35,617 nucleotides of DNA. Source: Acidobacteriota bacterium (GTDB lineage: Bacteria; Acidobacteriota; Terriglobia; Acidiferrales; UBA7541). The position numbers and the translations under genes were made by a program. Shown here in pieces: positions 16,492 through 26,083 of the stretch. Under the pieces are notes generated by a model. It was given only the letters and a program-made list of their open reading frames with translations. It ran no database searches and was not told where the DNA came from. The DNA lies in assembly GCA_003224145.1 (NCBI GenBank), contig QHYN01000217.1:1-35617 (forward strand). The letters run 5' to 3'. Numbering within the stretch: the stretch's first letter is position 1; each line of letters starts with the position of its first letter.

Positions 16492-18999
16492 ATGACGGAT
16501 TCCCAATCACTCCTCGGACAAACCGTCTCGCACTACCGCATTCTGGAAAAACTGGGTGGCGGCGGAATGGGTGTCGTCTATAAGGCGGAAGACACGCGGC
16601 TTCACCGGTTTGTCGCCTTAAAATTTCTTCCTGATGAGGTTGCAAAAGATCCCCAGGCTCTGGCGCGGTTCCAGCGAGAAGCGCAAGCTGCTTCGGCTTT
16701 GAACCATCCCAACATCTGCACCATCCATGACATCGGCGAAGAGCGCGGGAAGGCGTTCATCGCGATGGAATACCTCGACGGGATGACGCTCAAGCACATG
16801 ATCACCGGGCGCCCGATGGAGTTGGACCGGATTTTGGACGTTGCCATCGAAGTTTCGGATGCTCTGGATGCCGCGCATGCGGGTGGCATCGTCCATCGGG
16901 ATATCAAACCGGCGAACATCTTTGTGACCAAGCGCGGCCACACCAAGCTTCTCGACTTCGGCCTCGCAAAATTGACTTCTTCCGGAACTGCCACTGCAAC
17001 TACAGACGGGGCCGCTACGCTTGCCGCGGCCGAACATCTCACCAGTCCCGGCACGGCCCTCGGCACCGTCTCGTATATGTCCCCCGAACAGGTGCTGGGG
17101 AAACCATTGGACGGGCGCTCCGACTTGTTCTCGTTTGGCGTCGTCCTTTACGAGATGGCCACAGGCGTTCTTCCTTTTCGAGGCGATACTTCGGGTGCCG
17201 TCTTTGATTCGGTACTTCATAAAGCGCCTGTCGCTCTCGCGCGGCTCAATGCGGAAATTCCGGCGGACCTGGAGCGCATCATCAGCAAAGCCCTCGAAAA
17301 AGATCCGCGCTTGCGCTACCAGCATGCTGCGGAGATGCGCGCCGATTTCCAGCGACTGAAGCGCGACACGGACACCAGCCGTTCGGCAACCTTTTCCGAG
17401 GTGGCCGCCCAGAGAGACCCCAGCGCGTCCTTGCGGGTACCCTCCGCGGGCGGAACCTCTACGTCCGGCGTCGCGGCGGCTTCCGATTCGGAAATTGCCG
17501 TTGGTCTTCTGGCTCGCCACAAGAAAGCTTTCCTCACGACAAGTGCGGTTGTGCTTGTGGCAATCGCAGGTTTGAGTTTCGGCGCCTACCGCTGGTTAGT
17601 GCCTCGTCCCGGCTCGTCCATTGATTCGCTTGCCGTATTGCCTTTCGCCAATGTCACCGCGGATCCCAATAGCGAATACTTAAGCGATGGATTGACCGAG
17701 AGCCTCATCAGCAGTCTCTCGCAGCTTCCCAATCTCGTCGTACGCCCGCGCAGTGCCGTTTTCCGTTACAAATCCAAGGATGTCGATCCCCAAAAGGCCG
17801 CGGCCGACTTGAAGGTCGGAGCAGTTGTCACGGGGAGGGTTACGCAGCGCGGCGATTCGCTTCTCATCAGTGCCGAGCTGACCGATGTGCGCACCAACCG
17901 CAATCTGTGGAGCGAGCAATACGACCGCAAACTGTCCGACGCGCTCTCGGTGCAACGCGAGATCGCCGGAGAAATCTCCGCGCGTCTGCGCGAACGTCTC
18001 ACGGGAGAGCAGAAAGCGAGACTGAATAGCGGCGGCACCAGCGATCCCGAGGCTTATCAGTTTTATTTGAAAGGCCGGTTCTACTGGGACAAGCGTAGCC
18101 CCGATGGGCTAAGCAAGGCGAAGGACTATTTTCAGCAAGCTATCGAGAAAGACCCCAATTACGCTCTGGCTTACGTGGGTTTGGCGGAGTACTACAGCGC
18201 CCTCCCGGACTACACGAGTACCCCTCTCCGGGAAGCGCTTCCAAATCTGAAGTTTTTCGCCATGCGGGCCTTGGCCATCGACGACACGCAGGCGGAAGCG
18301 CATGCCCTGCTGGGAATTGCAAGCGACGGCACTTGGGAATGGGCTGCCGCGACACGCGAATTTGAGCGTGCGCTCGAACTGAATCCAAATAACGCCCGGA
18401 CTCATGTGCTGTACGCTCTTCATCTGGAACATGTGGGAAAACTCGATGAAGTTTTGGTGCATGTCCGGCGCGCCATTGAGCTTGATCCGCTGAATTTGAA
18501 TGGCCTGGATAATTTAGCGGAGGCCTATATCTACGCACGTCAGTACGCTCAGTGCATTGAACAGGCAAAGAAGGTGTTGGAAATCGACCCTGCCTATGCA
18601 GCCGCTCACTACCACCTGTCCGTGGGCTACGAGCTCACGGGCAAATATGACCTTTGGCTCGAGGAATGGGAAAAGGGAGCAAGACTCCTTAACGACCCAG
18701 AGCTTGCATTCTTCGAAGCAGCCCGGCGTGAATACCCTAAGTCCGGCCGTCCTGGTGTCCTGAAACGGCTCGCCGCATTGGAGGAGGAACAAGCAAAGCG
18801 AATTTATATTGACCCGGCGTGGACCGCGAATCACTACGCTGTTCTCGGCGACAAGGACATGGCGTTTGCCTGGCTGGAAAAGGCCTATGCAGAAAAAAGC
18901 GCCGGCATCCGATACTTAAAAGTGGATCCAAATTTCGATTCTCTGCGCTCCGATCCCCGTTACGCGGACCTGCTGAAGCGCATGGGCTTGCCGCAATAG
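16492..18999 (+). CDS. Ser/Thr protein kinase with TM helix, TolB-like domain and TPR repeats
   Basis: An 835-residue Hanks-type kinase. The kinase domain (about 14-285) has the Gly loop GGGGMG, Lys44 in VALKFLP, catalytic Asp137 in HRDIKPANI and Asp155 in DFGLAKL. A low-complexity linker and one TM helix (about 346-368) follow. The extracytoplasmic part begins with a TolB-N/FlgO-like module (about 377-500, [20 protein letters not shown]) and continues with TPR units to the end ([51 protein letters not shown]). It probably senses or assembles partners outside the membrane and phosphorylates cytoplasmic targets. The frame is open to 16294, but I chose ATG 16492 because family members begin there and the predicted promoter sits just upstream. 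The ribosome binding site is weak. Confidence 0.92.
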   Translation: MTDSQSLLGQTVSHYRILEKLGGGGMGVVYKAEDTRLHRFVALKFLPDEVAKDPQALARFQREAQAASALNHPNICTIHDIGEERGKAFIAMEYLDGMTLKHMITGRPMELDRILDVAIEVSDALDAAHAGGIVHRDIKPANIFVTKRGHTKLLDFGLAKLTSSGTATATTDGAATLAAAEHLTSPGTALGTVSYMSPEQVLGKPLDGRSDLFSFGVVLYEMATGVLPFRGDTSGAVFDSVLHKAPVALARLNAEIPADLERIISKALEKDPRLRYQHAAEMRADFQRLKRDTDTSRSATFSEVAAQRDPSASLRVPSAGGTSTSGVAAASDSEIAVGLLARHKKAFLTTSAVVLVAIAGLSFGAYRWLVPRPGSSIDSLAVLPFANVTADPNSEYLSDGLTESLISSLSQLPNLVVRPRSAVFRYKSKDVDPQKAAADLKVGAVVTGRVTQRGDSLLISAELTDVRTNRNLWSEQYDRKLSDALSVQREIAGEISARLRERLTGEQKARLNSGGTSDPEAYQFYLKGRFYWDKRSPDGLSKAKDYFQQAIEKDPNYALAYVGLAEYYSALPDYTSTPLREALPNLKFFAMRALAIDDTQAEAHALLGIASDGTWEWAAATREFERALELNPNNARTHVLYALHLEHVGKLDEVLVHVRRAIELDPLNLNGLDNLAEAYIYARQYAQCIEQAKKVLEIDPAYAAAHYHLSVGYELTGKYDLWLEEWEKGARLLNDPELAFFEAARREYPKSGRPGVLKRLAALEEEQAKRIYIDPAWTANHYAVLGDKDMAFAWLEKAYAEKSAGIRYLKVDPNFDSLRSDPRYADLLKRMGLPQ

Positions 19000-19013
19000 A
19001 ACTCATGAGTTCT
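18998..19013. repeat. Perfect 16-bp palindrome at the end of the kinase gene
   Basis: AGAACTCATGAGTTCT overlaps the kinase stop codon and lies in the 65-base gap before the convergent glycosylase gene. A second weak hairpin (GTGGC/GCCAC) follows near 19026-19044. Neither is followed by a T-run. It could be an mRNA 3-prime structure or a protein-binding site. Confidence 0.45.
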
Positions 19014-19064
19014 CAGTCACCCCATGTGGCTGCGGGGCTGCCACTTCGAACAAAAATACAAAGC

Positions 19065-19769
19065 TTACTTTTCTAGGAAGCTGCGGATACGACGCAGAAC
19101 GGAAGCATACATGGCGGGCGTGACGCGGCCTGTTTGGGTATTCTGCTGGCTCGGGTGATAGACGCCAAACAGCCGCGGCGTTCCGGGAGCGACTTCGGCC
19201 TCGGCGCCGTGAGCGAATTTGTACAACGCGCGAGACGCAATCACTCCGCGTTGCTTTAAGATTTCGAGATACGCGTCCCAGGCGATTTTTCCCAGGGCCA
19301 GAATCGCCATGGGCTTTAGAATTTCTATCTCGCGTTCCAGATAGCCCTGGCAATTCGAAATTTCCCGAGGTAACGGTTTGTTTTCCGGGGGCGCGCAGCG
19401 ACATGTCGCCGTGATGTACGCATTCTTGAGTTGCAGTCCGTCCTCGCGCTGCAGGGAAGCAGGCTGATTTGCGAAGCCCGCTTTGTGCAGCGCCGCATAC
19501 AGAAAATCGCCGGAGCGGTCGCCCGTGAACATACGGCCCGTGCGATTCGCCCCATGCGCGGCGGGTGCGAGTCCGAGAATGAGCAATTGCGCTTGCGCAT
19601 CTCCTAAGCCGGGGACGGGCTTGCCCCAATATTCGCACTCGCGATACGCCCGGCGTTTCTCGCGCGCGACCTTTTCTCGATATTTCACCAAGCGCGGGCA
19701 CTTCCGGCAGGCGATAATCTCTTCGTTCAAGACACAAAGCTGAGCGGGCGTTTCAGGCACGGGCCTCAT
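19065..19769 (-). CDS. Uracil-DNA glycosylase, family 5 (UDGb type)
   Basis: A 234-residue DNA repair enzyme. The active-site motif around residues 66-85 (GLAPAAHG, then NRTGRMFTGDRSGDF) is typical of family 5 UDGs, which have Ala where family 4 has an acidic residue. The second motif HPSQQN (His205-Asn210) is also present. Cysteines at 21, 24, 123 or 125, and 140 match the four ligands of the [4Fe-4S] cluster of this superfamily. It removes uracil and probably other deaminated bases. The ATG at 19769 overlaps the end of the PEP-mutase-like gene by 17 bases, so the two are co-transcribed. An in-frame GTG three codons later is an alternative start. Confidence 0.93.
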   Translation of the reverse strand: MRPVPETPAQLCVLNEEIIACRKCPRLVKYREKVAREKRRAYRECEYWGKPVPGLGDAQAQLLILGLAPAAHGANRTGRMFTGDRSGDFLYAALHKAGFANQPASLQREDGLQLKNAYITATCRCAPPENKPLPREISNCQGYLEREIEILKPMAILALGKIAWDAYLEILKQRGVIASRALYKFAHGAEAEVAPGTPRLFGVYHPSQQNTQTGRVTPAMYASVLRRIRSFLEK

Positions 19770-20613
19770 TGGCGTGGCGCATCATCATGCGATTCAGCTC
19801 GGCGTGGGGGATTGTTCCGGCGAACATCATCTCGCAGGACCGTGATTCCAGCATCTCTTTTCCAATTCTTCGCACAAGGCCCATTGCAGCGCGCATGATC
19901 CCCGAACCCGCACTTACCCGAGCCACTCCAATTTCTTCCAATTCTGCTAGCGGAGGGCATGCCGGGTTCGCAAGAATATTTATAGGAGCCTCCACTGCCT
20001 TCACCAGCTTAGCGATCGTTTCGCGGTCATATAGGCCAGGCGCGAACAGGCAATCGGCTCCGGCGTCGCGGTATGCCCGCAACCGTTCCACGGTTCGCTC
20101 GAAGCGCGAGGCCTCCGGGCCAACGGGCAGCAAGTAAATGTCCGTTCGCGCATTTAACACGAAAGGAACACCGAGTGATTTGGCCGTCTCGCGGATGGCG
20201 CGGATTTTTTCGACTTGCAAAGGCATGTCCACGAGCGAGCTCTCGTCATCACCGGTCACATCTTCCAGGTTCATTCCAATTGCTCCCGCCTCGATCGCCG
20301 CTTTCACGGTTTCCGCCATGTCCTTGACGGTTGTGCCGTAGCCCGCTTCCAGATCAGCTGTCACCGGAATGTCCACGGCGCGGGCGATTCGCGCCGCCAC
20401 CTCCAGCATCTCGCCGCGTGAAATACGCTGGCCGTCCGGGTAGCCGAGAGTAAAAGCCACCGCGGCACTGCTGGTGGCAATCGCAGGATGGCCACATTCC
20501 TCCAGGATTCGCGCGCTGGCCACGTCCCAGGCGTTGGGGAGCAAGAGCATTCGTGGTCCGTGATGCAACTTTCGGAATTGTTCGGCTTTCTGTGCTTGCT
20601 TTCGAATATCCAC
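19753..20613 (-). CDS. Isocitrate lyase/PEP mutase superfamily protein (COG2513-like)
   Basis: This 286-residue TIM-barrel enzyme has the superfamily blocks LLLPNAWDVASARILE, TADLEAGYG, GMNLEDVTG and FVLNARTDIYL, which carry the Mg and 2-oxoacid binding acidic residues. It lacks the K-x-C-G-H loop of true isocitrate and methylisocitrate lyases. It therefore belongs to the PEP-phosphonomutase/oxaloacetate-decarboxylase-like branch, and its substrate cannot be named. The start is GTG at 20613, supported by GGAGG at about 20621-20625. No phosphonate genes are nearby. The 17-base overlap with the uracil glycosylase gene is unusually long. Confidence 0.9.
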   Translation of the reverse strand: MDIRKQAQKAEQFRKLHHGPRMLLLPNAWDVASARILEECGHPAIATSSAAVAFTLGYPDGQRISRGEMLEVAARIARAVDIPVTADLEAGYGTTVKDMAETVKAAIEAGAIGMNLEDVTGDDESSLVDMPLQVEKIRAIRETAKSLGVPFVLNARTDIYLLPVGPEASRFERTVERLRAYRDAGADCLFAPGLYDRETIAKLVKAVEAPINILANPACPPLAELEEIGVARVSAGSGIMRAAMGLVRRIGKEMLESRSCEMMFAGTIPHAELNRMMMRHANEARA

Positions 20614-20753
20614 CGGGAAACCTCCGCAGGAAGATTAACAAGGTTTGGGGAGAGTCTAGGCGATGTTTGGTGCCGAAGAAACATCCAATTTGGAAAAGGG
20701 ATTTTCCCGCTGAATTGTTTGGAGCGCGCAGGCAAGTCACCGCAACTGATCAT

Positions 20754-21101
20754 TCATTCCGTCTTTAGCGTTTCCCGCAGCACGACCGCTTGATTGTGTT
20801 CCGGGTCCCGTGCGCCAAAAAGAAGCGTCAGTGTTCCGTGCTCTTCCTCTATCTTTTTCAATTCCGCAAGCAAATTCGTTTTCTTCTTCAACTCCGTCCG
20901 ATATTTCTTCTGGAAGTTCGGCCACTTCTTCACTTCATGGCCAAACGATTTTCGCAAGCCGTCGCTCGGCGCCACCTCTTTCATCCACAGATCGATCTTT
21001 GCCACTTCCTTTTTCATGCCCCGCGGCCACAGCCGGTCCACGAGCACGCGAAAGCCGTCCGCTGCTTCTGCCTTCTCATAGACACGTTTCATCTTGATCA
21101 T
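20754..21101 (-). CDS. DUF488 family protein
   Basis: A 115-residue protein of the DUF488 family, recognised from RVLVDRLWPRGMKKE, DLWMKEVAPSDGLRKSFGH and LTLLFGARDPEHNQAVVL. The function is not established. The start ATG at 21101 has AAGG upstream at good distance; a second ATG three codons in is possible. It is transcribed toward the PEP-mutase-like gene with a 140-base gap that contains only a short GGGA/TCCC hairpin, so termination there is uncertain. Confidence 0.9.
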   Translation of the reverse strand: MIKMKRVYEKAEAADGFRVLVDRLWPRGMKKEVAKIDLWMKEVAPSDGLRKSFGHEVKKWPNFQKKYRTELKKKTNLLAELKKIEEEHGTLTLLFGARDPEHNQAVVLRETLKTE

Positions 21102-21225
21102 CGCATGCTACCTTTGCCGTTTCACTTCCGGGGCTTATCTCCTGGCGAACGCAAGTCGCGCCCCGAGGGCCATCAACAGGCCGGCCGTTCGCGCTTCCAT
21201 TCCACCCGTGAATCCCTGATTCATC

Positions 21226-22008
21226 TCACCCCAATAGCTTCAGAATTTCCTCATGAAGCTTTCCATTGGTGCTCAGCAGTTGCCCCGTATAAATGGTTCT
21301 CTCGCCGCGCGCGTTCGTCGACCGGCCTCCCGCTTCTTCGACGATAATTCCGAGCGGAGCCAGATCCCAGGGCTTTGAGGTCCAGTCCAGCGCCGCCTCA
21401 ATCGCTCCTTCCGCGACCAGCATGTGCTGCCAGAATCCTCCAAACGACCGGCTGCTTCGCGCGGCGTCCTGCAGCCTGCGGATCTTTTCCTGATCTGCGG
21501 CATTCTTGGTCGGGCCGGTGCCGGTAGTGAACACCATCGCGTCACTGACCCTCTCTACGTCCGAAACGCGCAGCTTGTTTCCATCCCGGTATGCACCTTC
21601 TCCGCGGTACGCCCACCAACGCGACTGCAATCCAGGCGCGCTGACCATCGCGGCGACAATCTCTCCGCTGAGCTCGATGGCTATCAGCGTCCCAAACGTG
21701 GGAATCCCACGCACAAATTCCTCCGTGCCGTCAATCGGATCAATAATCAGTCGTCCCCGGCCCGAAGAGCTCGCGGACTTCGCATCGCCTCCGCCCATCT
21801 CTTCGCCCAATACGTTCAGCGCCAGTCCGCTTGCGGCCACCCTTGCCCGCGCCATTTCTTCCACGGCGCGGTCCGCCTGCGTCACCGCCGTCCCGTCGCG
21901 CTTTCTTTCCACCCGCAATTCATCTCCGCGGAAATAACGCATGGCAATCGCGTCCGCCTGCTCCGCTATTTCTTTCAGTAATGCTCCATATTCCTGCCCG
22001 TATCCCAT
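21226..22008 (-). CDS. hisN: Inositol monophosphatase family phosphatase, HisN-like
   Basis: A 260-residue Mg-dependent phosphatase. Metal ligands are visible: Glu69/Glu70 in VLGEE, and Asp90 and Asp93 in IIDPIDGTEEF; the later Asp is in KPWDLAPLGIIVEEAGG. SRWWAYRGEGAY resembles the RWWA motif of HisN-type histidinol-phosphate phosphatases, so a role in histidine biosynthesis is my first choice; generic inositol phosphatase activity is the alternative. I chose ATG 22008 because GGGAG lies five bases upstream. ATGs at 22011, 22020 and 22098 are in frame but less well supported. It is divergent from trpC, and no other his genes are here. Confidence 0.85.
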   Translation of the reverse strand: MGYGQEYGALLKEIAEQADAIAMRYFRGDELRVERKRDGTAVTQADRAVEEMARARVAASGLALNVLGEEMGGGDAKSASSSGRGRLIIDPIDGTEEFVRGIPTFGTLIAIELSGEIVAAMVSAPGLQSRWWAYRGEGAYRDGNKLRVSDVERVSDAMVFTTGTGPTKNAADQEKIRRLQDAARSSRSFGGFWQHMLVAEGAIEAALDWTSKPWDLAPLGIIVEEAGGRSTNARGERTIYTGQLLSTNGKLHEEILKLLG

Positions 22009-22125
22009 CATCTCTCCCATGAAAATCGTTGCCCCAACCATTGCCTGGCTACCACTTGGAGCATTTGAGTTTTTCACTGCACAGCTGAATGGAGTCACAG
22101 AGGACTGCTGTCAGCTTCCATCCAT

Positions 22126-22154
22126 TTGACTCTCTTCTTGTGCACCTCTAGCAT
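22126..22154 (+). promoter_or_regulatory. Predicted promoter of the trp/aromatic operon
   Basis: TTGACT (22126-22131) and TAGCAT (22149-22154) are 17 bases apart. The predicted transcription start, near 22161, would leave a leader of about nine bases before trpC. That leaves no room for a leader-peptide attenuator or T-box and fits the absence of a Shine-Dalgarno before trpC. Confidence 0.42.
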
Positions 22155-22169
22155 ACAAAAGTTACCGCA

Positions 22170-22982
22170 ATGTCTGCTCATGCCAACACCGGAACGGTGC
22201 TCGACCGCATCCTGGAATCGCGACGCGGCGAAGTCGAACATCGCAAGAAAATCCTGCCGGAAACAGCGCTGAAGTATGGCGTCAAAGCAGCCTCACCGGT
22301 CCGCGATTTTGTTGGTGCGCTCTCGCGTCCGGGAATCAACGTTGTCGCCGAACTCAAACCCGCTTCCCCTTCCCGAGGAGTGCTTCGTGAGCCGTTCGAA
22401 CCGACTGCTCTCGCACAATCGTTCGAGACTGCCGGTGCCGCAGCCCTCTCGGTTCTTACCGAAACAGAATTCTTTCGCGGCTCGCTCAAGAATCTTCGTG
22501 ACGCTAGGAAAAGCGTGCAACTTCCTGTCCTTCGCAAGGATTTCATTTTCGATTCATGGCAAGTCTGGGAATCTCGCGCGAATGACGCCGACAGCTTTCT
22601 CCTTATTGTTGCCGTGCTCTCCGAGGCGCAGTTGAAAGAACTGCTTGCCCTTGGCAGAGAACTCGGTATGGAACCGCTCGTGGAAGTTCACACCCGGGAA
22701 GAGCTGGATCGGGCACTCGCGGCGGGAGCACGCATCGTCGGCGTTAATAATCGCAACCTCAAAACGCTGGAGGTTCACTCGGAGACCTCCTTCGAGCTGA
22801 TTGATCATATTCCCGAAGAGTGCATCGCCGTCAGCGAATCCGGAATCGACACGCCCGGCGAATTGGCAAGGCTTCGCGCTGCTGGATTTGACGCCTTTCT
22901 TATCGGCACGCGCCTCATGGTCTCATCCGACCCGGCTGCCGCGCTTGCCGAGCTGTTTGGCGCCACACCACAAAGAGAATAG
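22170..22982 (+). CDS. trpC: Indole-3-glycerol phosphate synthase
   Basis: A 270-residue TIM-barrel enzyme that closes the ring of carboxyphenylamino-deoxyribulose-phosphate to indole-3-glycerol phosphate in Trp synthesis. Catalytic residues match the family: Glu61 and Lys63 in AELKPASPSRG, Lys123 in LRKDFIFD, Glu172 in LVEVHTREEL and Glu223 in AVSESGI. It is the first gene of the operon. No Shine-Dalgarno is visible before ATG 22170, which fits a near-leaderless message from the promoter at 22126-22154. The stop is next to the start of trpF. Confidence 0.97.
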   Translation: MSAHANTGTVLDRILESRRGEVEHRKKILPETALKYGVKAASPVRDFVGALSRPGINVVAELKPASPSRGVLREPFEPTALAQSFETAGAAALSVLTETEFFRGSLKNLRDARKSVQLPVLRKDFIFDSWQVWESRANDADSFLLIVAVLSEAQLKELLALGRELGMEPLVEVHTREELDRALAAGARIVGVNNRNLKTLEVHSETSFELIDHIPEECIAVSESGIDTPGELARLRAAGFDAFLIGTRLMVSSDPAAALAELFGATPQRE

Positions 22983-22988
22983 GTGCCC

Positions 22989-23618
22989 ATGGTCCGCGTA
23001 AAAATTTGTGGCATCACCAATCCAGCCGACGCCATGGCTGCCATCGATGCCGGCGCCAACCTCCTTGGCTTTAATTTCTACGAAAAGAGCCCGCGCCATA
23101 TTACAGCAGCGGAAGCCGCCAGGATTCGCGCTCAGCTTCCCCAAAGAGTGAAAGCCGTGGGTATTTTCGTCAACCCTCTATCGGCCGACGTCATAGCACT
23201 TCGAAAATCTCTCAAGCTGGACGCTCTCCAGCTCCATGGCGACGAATCGCCCGATTTCGTCGCTGACATGGCTTCCGCAGCGCCCGTCATCAAAGCGTTT
23301 CGCGTCGAGCCCGAATTTCCGCTTGCGACTCTCGACGAATACCCCGGCGCTTTTGCCTTTTTGTTTGACGCCGCACACACGGACCAATATGGTGGTACGG
23401 GCCGCACCACAGATTGGGATGTCGCCCGCCGCGCGGCGCTGAGCTACCGTATTATTTTGGCAGGCGGCTTGAAGATCGAAAACGTGGCGGCAGCCGTACG
23501 CATCGTGCGCCCTTACGGGATTGACGTTGCCAGCGGCGTGGAATCCAGCCCCGGCAAAAAGGATCATGAGCGGCTTCGCGAATTCATTCAGGAAGTTCGC
23601 CGGGCGGAACGCAAATAA
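22989..23618 (+). CDS. trpF: Phosphoribosylanthranilate isomerase
   Basis: A 209-residue TIM-barrel isomerase with the family signature VRVKICGITN (catalytic Cys7), the LQLHGDE block, the catalytic Asp in FLFDAAHTDQYGGTG, and the phosphate-binding end LAGGLKIENV and GIDVASGVESSPGKKD. It catalyses the Amadori rearrangement before TrpC. I use ATG 22989; an in-frame GTG at 22983, directly after the trpC stop, is an alternative that adds two residues. It is translated in close coupling with trpC and is followed 28 bases later by trpB. Confidence 0.96.
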   Translation: MVRVKICGITNPADAMAAIDAGANLLGFNFYEKSPRHITAAEAARIRAQLPQRVKAVGIFVNPLSADVIALRKSLKLDALQLHGDESPDFVADMASAAPVIKAFRVEPEFPLATLDEYPGAFAFLFDAAHTDQYGGTGRTTDWDVARRAALSYRIILAGGLKIENVAAAVRIVRPYGIDVASGVESSPGKKDHERLREFIQEVRRAERK

Positions 23619-23646
23619 CTTTTGAGCGAAATAGAGTCGAATAACC

Positions 23647-24858
23647 ATGGGAACTATACTTCCATCGCAGACCACCGCACCGGGACGCTTTGGGCCTTAC
23701 GGCGGCCGCTACGTTCCCGAAACGCTCATGGTGCCGCTCTTCGAACTTGAGCGGGCCTACGAACAAGCGAAATCCGATTCCGCCTTCCAGGCGCAATTTC
23801 AGTATCTGTTGAAGAACTTCGCCGGCCGCCCCACACCGTTGCAATTTGCCTCGCGCCTCACTGAAAAACTGGGCGGGCCGCGCATTTACCTCAAACGTGA
23901 AGATCTCCTGCACACCGGCGCGCACAAAATCAACAACGCCATCGGCCAGGGTCTGCTCGCCGTGAAGATGGGGAAGCCGCGCATCATTGCAGAAACCGGC
24001 GCGGGACAGCACGGCGTCGCGTCCGCCACGGTCGCGGCGCATCTTGGCCTCGAATGCGTCGTCTACATGGGCACCGAAGACATGGCCCGCCAGGCGCTCA
24101 ACGTCGCGCGCATGCGCATGCTCGGCACACAAGTCGTCGCCGTCGATTCCGGCAGCCGCACGCTCAAGGACGCCATCAATGAGGCCATGCGCGATTGGGT
24201 CACTAATGTTCGCACGACGCATTACCTTCTCGGCTCCGTTCTTGGCGCACATCCTTATCCCACGATGGTCCGTGATTTTCAGGCCGTCATCGGCCGCGAA
24301 GCGCGTGAACAAATTCTCGCCGCGGGAAAGCGCCTGCCCACGCATCTTTTTGCCTGCGTCGGCGGAGGCTCGAATTCCATCGGCCTGTTCCACGAGTTTC
24401 TGCGCGATGCGAACGTCAAACTGATCGGCATCGAAGCCGGCGGCCGTGGCTCTGGCCTCGGCGAACACGCCGCGCGTCTCGCCGCGCACCAGGGCTTCGC
24501 CGGCGCGCGTCCCGGCGTCCTCCAGGGCACGTATACCTACGTTTTGCAAAATGAAGACGGGCAAATCGCCACCACCCATTCCATCTCTGCTGGCCTCGAC
24601 TATCCTGCCATCGGACCCGAACACGCCTGGCTGGCCGACCAGCGCCGCGCCGAATACTCCGCCGTCTCCGATCAAGCTGCGCTCGATGCCGCGCGCCTGC
24701 TCTCGCGCACCGAAGGCATCATCCCCGCGCTCGAGTCCGCCCACGCCATCGCCGGCCTTGTCGAGCGTCTGCCCAAAATGAGCAAGGACGACCTCGTGAT
24801 CCTGAATCTCTCCGGCCGCGGCGACAAGGACATGGACACCTACTCCCGCCTGCTCTAA
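23647..24858 (+). CDS. trpB: Tryptophan synthase beta chain
   Basis: This 403-residue PLP enzyme condenses indole and serine to Trp. The PLP lysine is Lys94 in [13 protein letters not shown]. Other family blocks are [15 protein letters not shown] at the start, [13 protein letters not shown], the phosphate-binding GGGSNSIG and [13 protein letters not shown] at the end. It is a standard TrpB1-type chain with a full-length alpha partner directly downstream. The ribosome binding site before ATG 23647 is weak. Confidence 0.98.
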   Translation: MGTILPSQTTAPGRFGPYGGRYVPETLMVPLFELERAYEQAKSDSAFQAQFQYLLKNFAGRPTPLQFASRLTEKLGGPRIYLKREDLLHTGAHKINNAIGQGLLAVKMGKPRIIAETGAGQHGVASATVAAHLGLECVVYMGTEDMARQALNVARMRMLGTQVVAVDSGSRTLKDAINEAMRDWVTNVRTTHYLLGSVLGAHPYPTMVRDFQAVIGREAREQILAAGKRLPTHLFACVGGGSNSIGLFHEFLRDANVKLIGIEAGGRGSGLGEHAARLAAHQGFAGARPGVLQGTYTYVLQNEDGQIATTHSISAGLDYPAIGPEHAWLADQRRAEYSAVSDQAALDAARLLSRTEGIIPALESAHAIAGLVERLPKMSKDDLVILNLSGRGDKDMDTYSRLL

Positions 24859-24882
24859 GCTCTATTCTTTCACCAAAATCTT

Positions 24883-25749
24883 ATGCCCGCTGCGCCCCCT
24901 AACCCGACCCGCATCTCCAAACGTTTCGCCGAACTTCGCGCCAGCGGCGAACTCGGCCTCGTTGCCTACATCACCGCTGGTGATCCTTCGCTCGACACCA
25001 CGCTGAAATTTGTTCTCGACCTTGCTGGAGCCGGCGCCGACGTCATCGAGCTGGGCGTGCCCTTCAGTGATCCCCTCGCGGACGGCCCGACCATTCAGCG
25101 CGCCTCCGAGCGTGCCCTCAGAGCCGGCACCACGCTGGTCGGTGTTCTCGACCTCGTCCGCCGCACCCGACGGTCTTCACAGGTTCCGCTGGTCCTCTTC
25201 AGCTATTACAATCCCATCTTGCAAATGGGCCTCGAGAAGTTTGCCTCCTCCGCCGCAGCGGCTGGCGCCGACGGCGTTCTTGCCACCGATCTCACGCCCG
25301 AAGAAGCCGACGACTACCGCCGAATTCTCGCCGCGCATCATCTCGACACGATTTTCCTTGGCGCGCCAACGTCCACGGACGAGCGCCTCGCGAAAATCGC
25401 GGCCTGTTCGTCCGGCTTTCTGTACTTGATTTCGCGCACTGCTGTCACCGGCGCAAAAGACGCCTTCCCTGAAGATCTTCCTGCGCTCATTCGCCGTGCC
25501 CGCGCCGTCACACAGCTACCCATCGCCGTCGGCTTTGGTATATCGCTCCCGGGGCACGTCTCTGTTCTTGGCGGGCTCGCTGACGCTGCCGTCGTCGGCT
25601 CCGCCCTTGTCTCTGATATTGAGAACGCTACCAAATCCGGCGCGTCTCCCAGCGCCATTGATGCCGCAGCCATGGCCCTTACTAATCGCATCCGCGGATT
25701 CAGAGAAGCCGCCCGCCACGGGCTCTCCCGCCGCGAGGTCGCGCCATGA
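24883..25749 (+). CDS. trpA: Tryptophan synthase alpha chain
   Basis: This 288-residue chain cleaves indole-3-glycerol phosphate and channels indole to TrpB. The catalytic pair is present: Glu56 in ELGVPFSDP and Asp67 in LADGPT, with the same 11-residue spacing as Glu49/Asp60 of the E. coli enzyme. The phosphate site GFGIS and GSALV are also recognisable. Its stop overlaps the chorismate mutase start by 4 bases (ATGA), so the two are translationally coupled. Confidence 0.97.
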   Translation: MPAAPPNPTRISKRFAELRASGELGLVAYITAGDPSLDTTLKFVLDLAGAGADVIELGVPFSDPLADGPTIQRASERALRAGTTLVGVLDLVRRTRRSSQVPLVLFSYYNPILQMGLEKFASSAAAAGADGVLATDLTPEEADDYRRILAAHHLDTIFLGAPTSTDERLAKIAACSSGFLYLISRTAVTGAKDAFPEDLPALIRRARAVTQLPIAVGFGISLPGHVSVLGGLADAAVVGSALVSDIENATKSGASPSAIDAAAMALTNRIRGFREAARHGLSRREVAP

Positions 25750-26045
25750 ACCTCGCCGACTGGCGCCGCCGCATCGATGAACTCGACAAGAAACTCGTCG
25801 AACTACTCAATGAGCGTTCGCGCTGCGCCCTCGAAATCGGCAAGCTCAAGCAAGCGCAGAACATTCCGCTCTACCAGCCTGAGCGCGAAAACGAAGTGCT
25901 CGAAAACGCCGAGCACAACAATTCCGGCCCGCTGACCGACGCTGCGATCCGGCGCTTGTTCGAACGCATCATTGACGAAGCGCGCGCCGCCGAACGCGAC
26001 GCCATGCATTCCGGCGACCGTCACGAAAAAGGCGGGAATGAATGA
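25746..26045 (+). CDS. aroQ: Free-standing AroQ-type chorismate mutase
   Basis: A 99-residue all-helical chorismate mutase that converts chorismate to prephenate for Phe and Tyr. By alignment to the E. coli PheA mutase domain, active-site residues are Arg7, Arg24, Lys35, Arg47 and Glu48. The position of E. coli Gln88 is Glu83, a substitution known in other AroQ enzymes that tends to favour lower pH. No dehydratase, dehydrogenase or DAHP synthase is fused. The 4-base overlap with trpA places the branch-point enzyme that competes for chorismate in the same translational unit as the Trp genes. A short hairpin (26084-26099) follows. Confidence 0.92.
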   Translation: MNLADWRRRIDELDKKLVELLNERSRCALEIGKLKQAQNIPLYQPERENEVLENAEHNNSGPLTDAAIRRLFERIIDEARAAERDAMHSGDRHEKGGNE

Positions 26046-26083
26046 TTTGCTTTGGCAGTCTGCATGGAAAAGCATTACTAGCA

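Noticed and set aside
23584-24744. 386-codon open frame on the minus strand
   Set aside because: It is antisense to trpB, whose catalytic motifs are complete.
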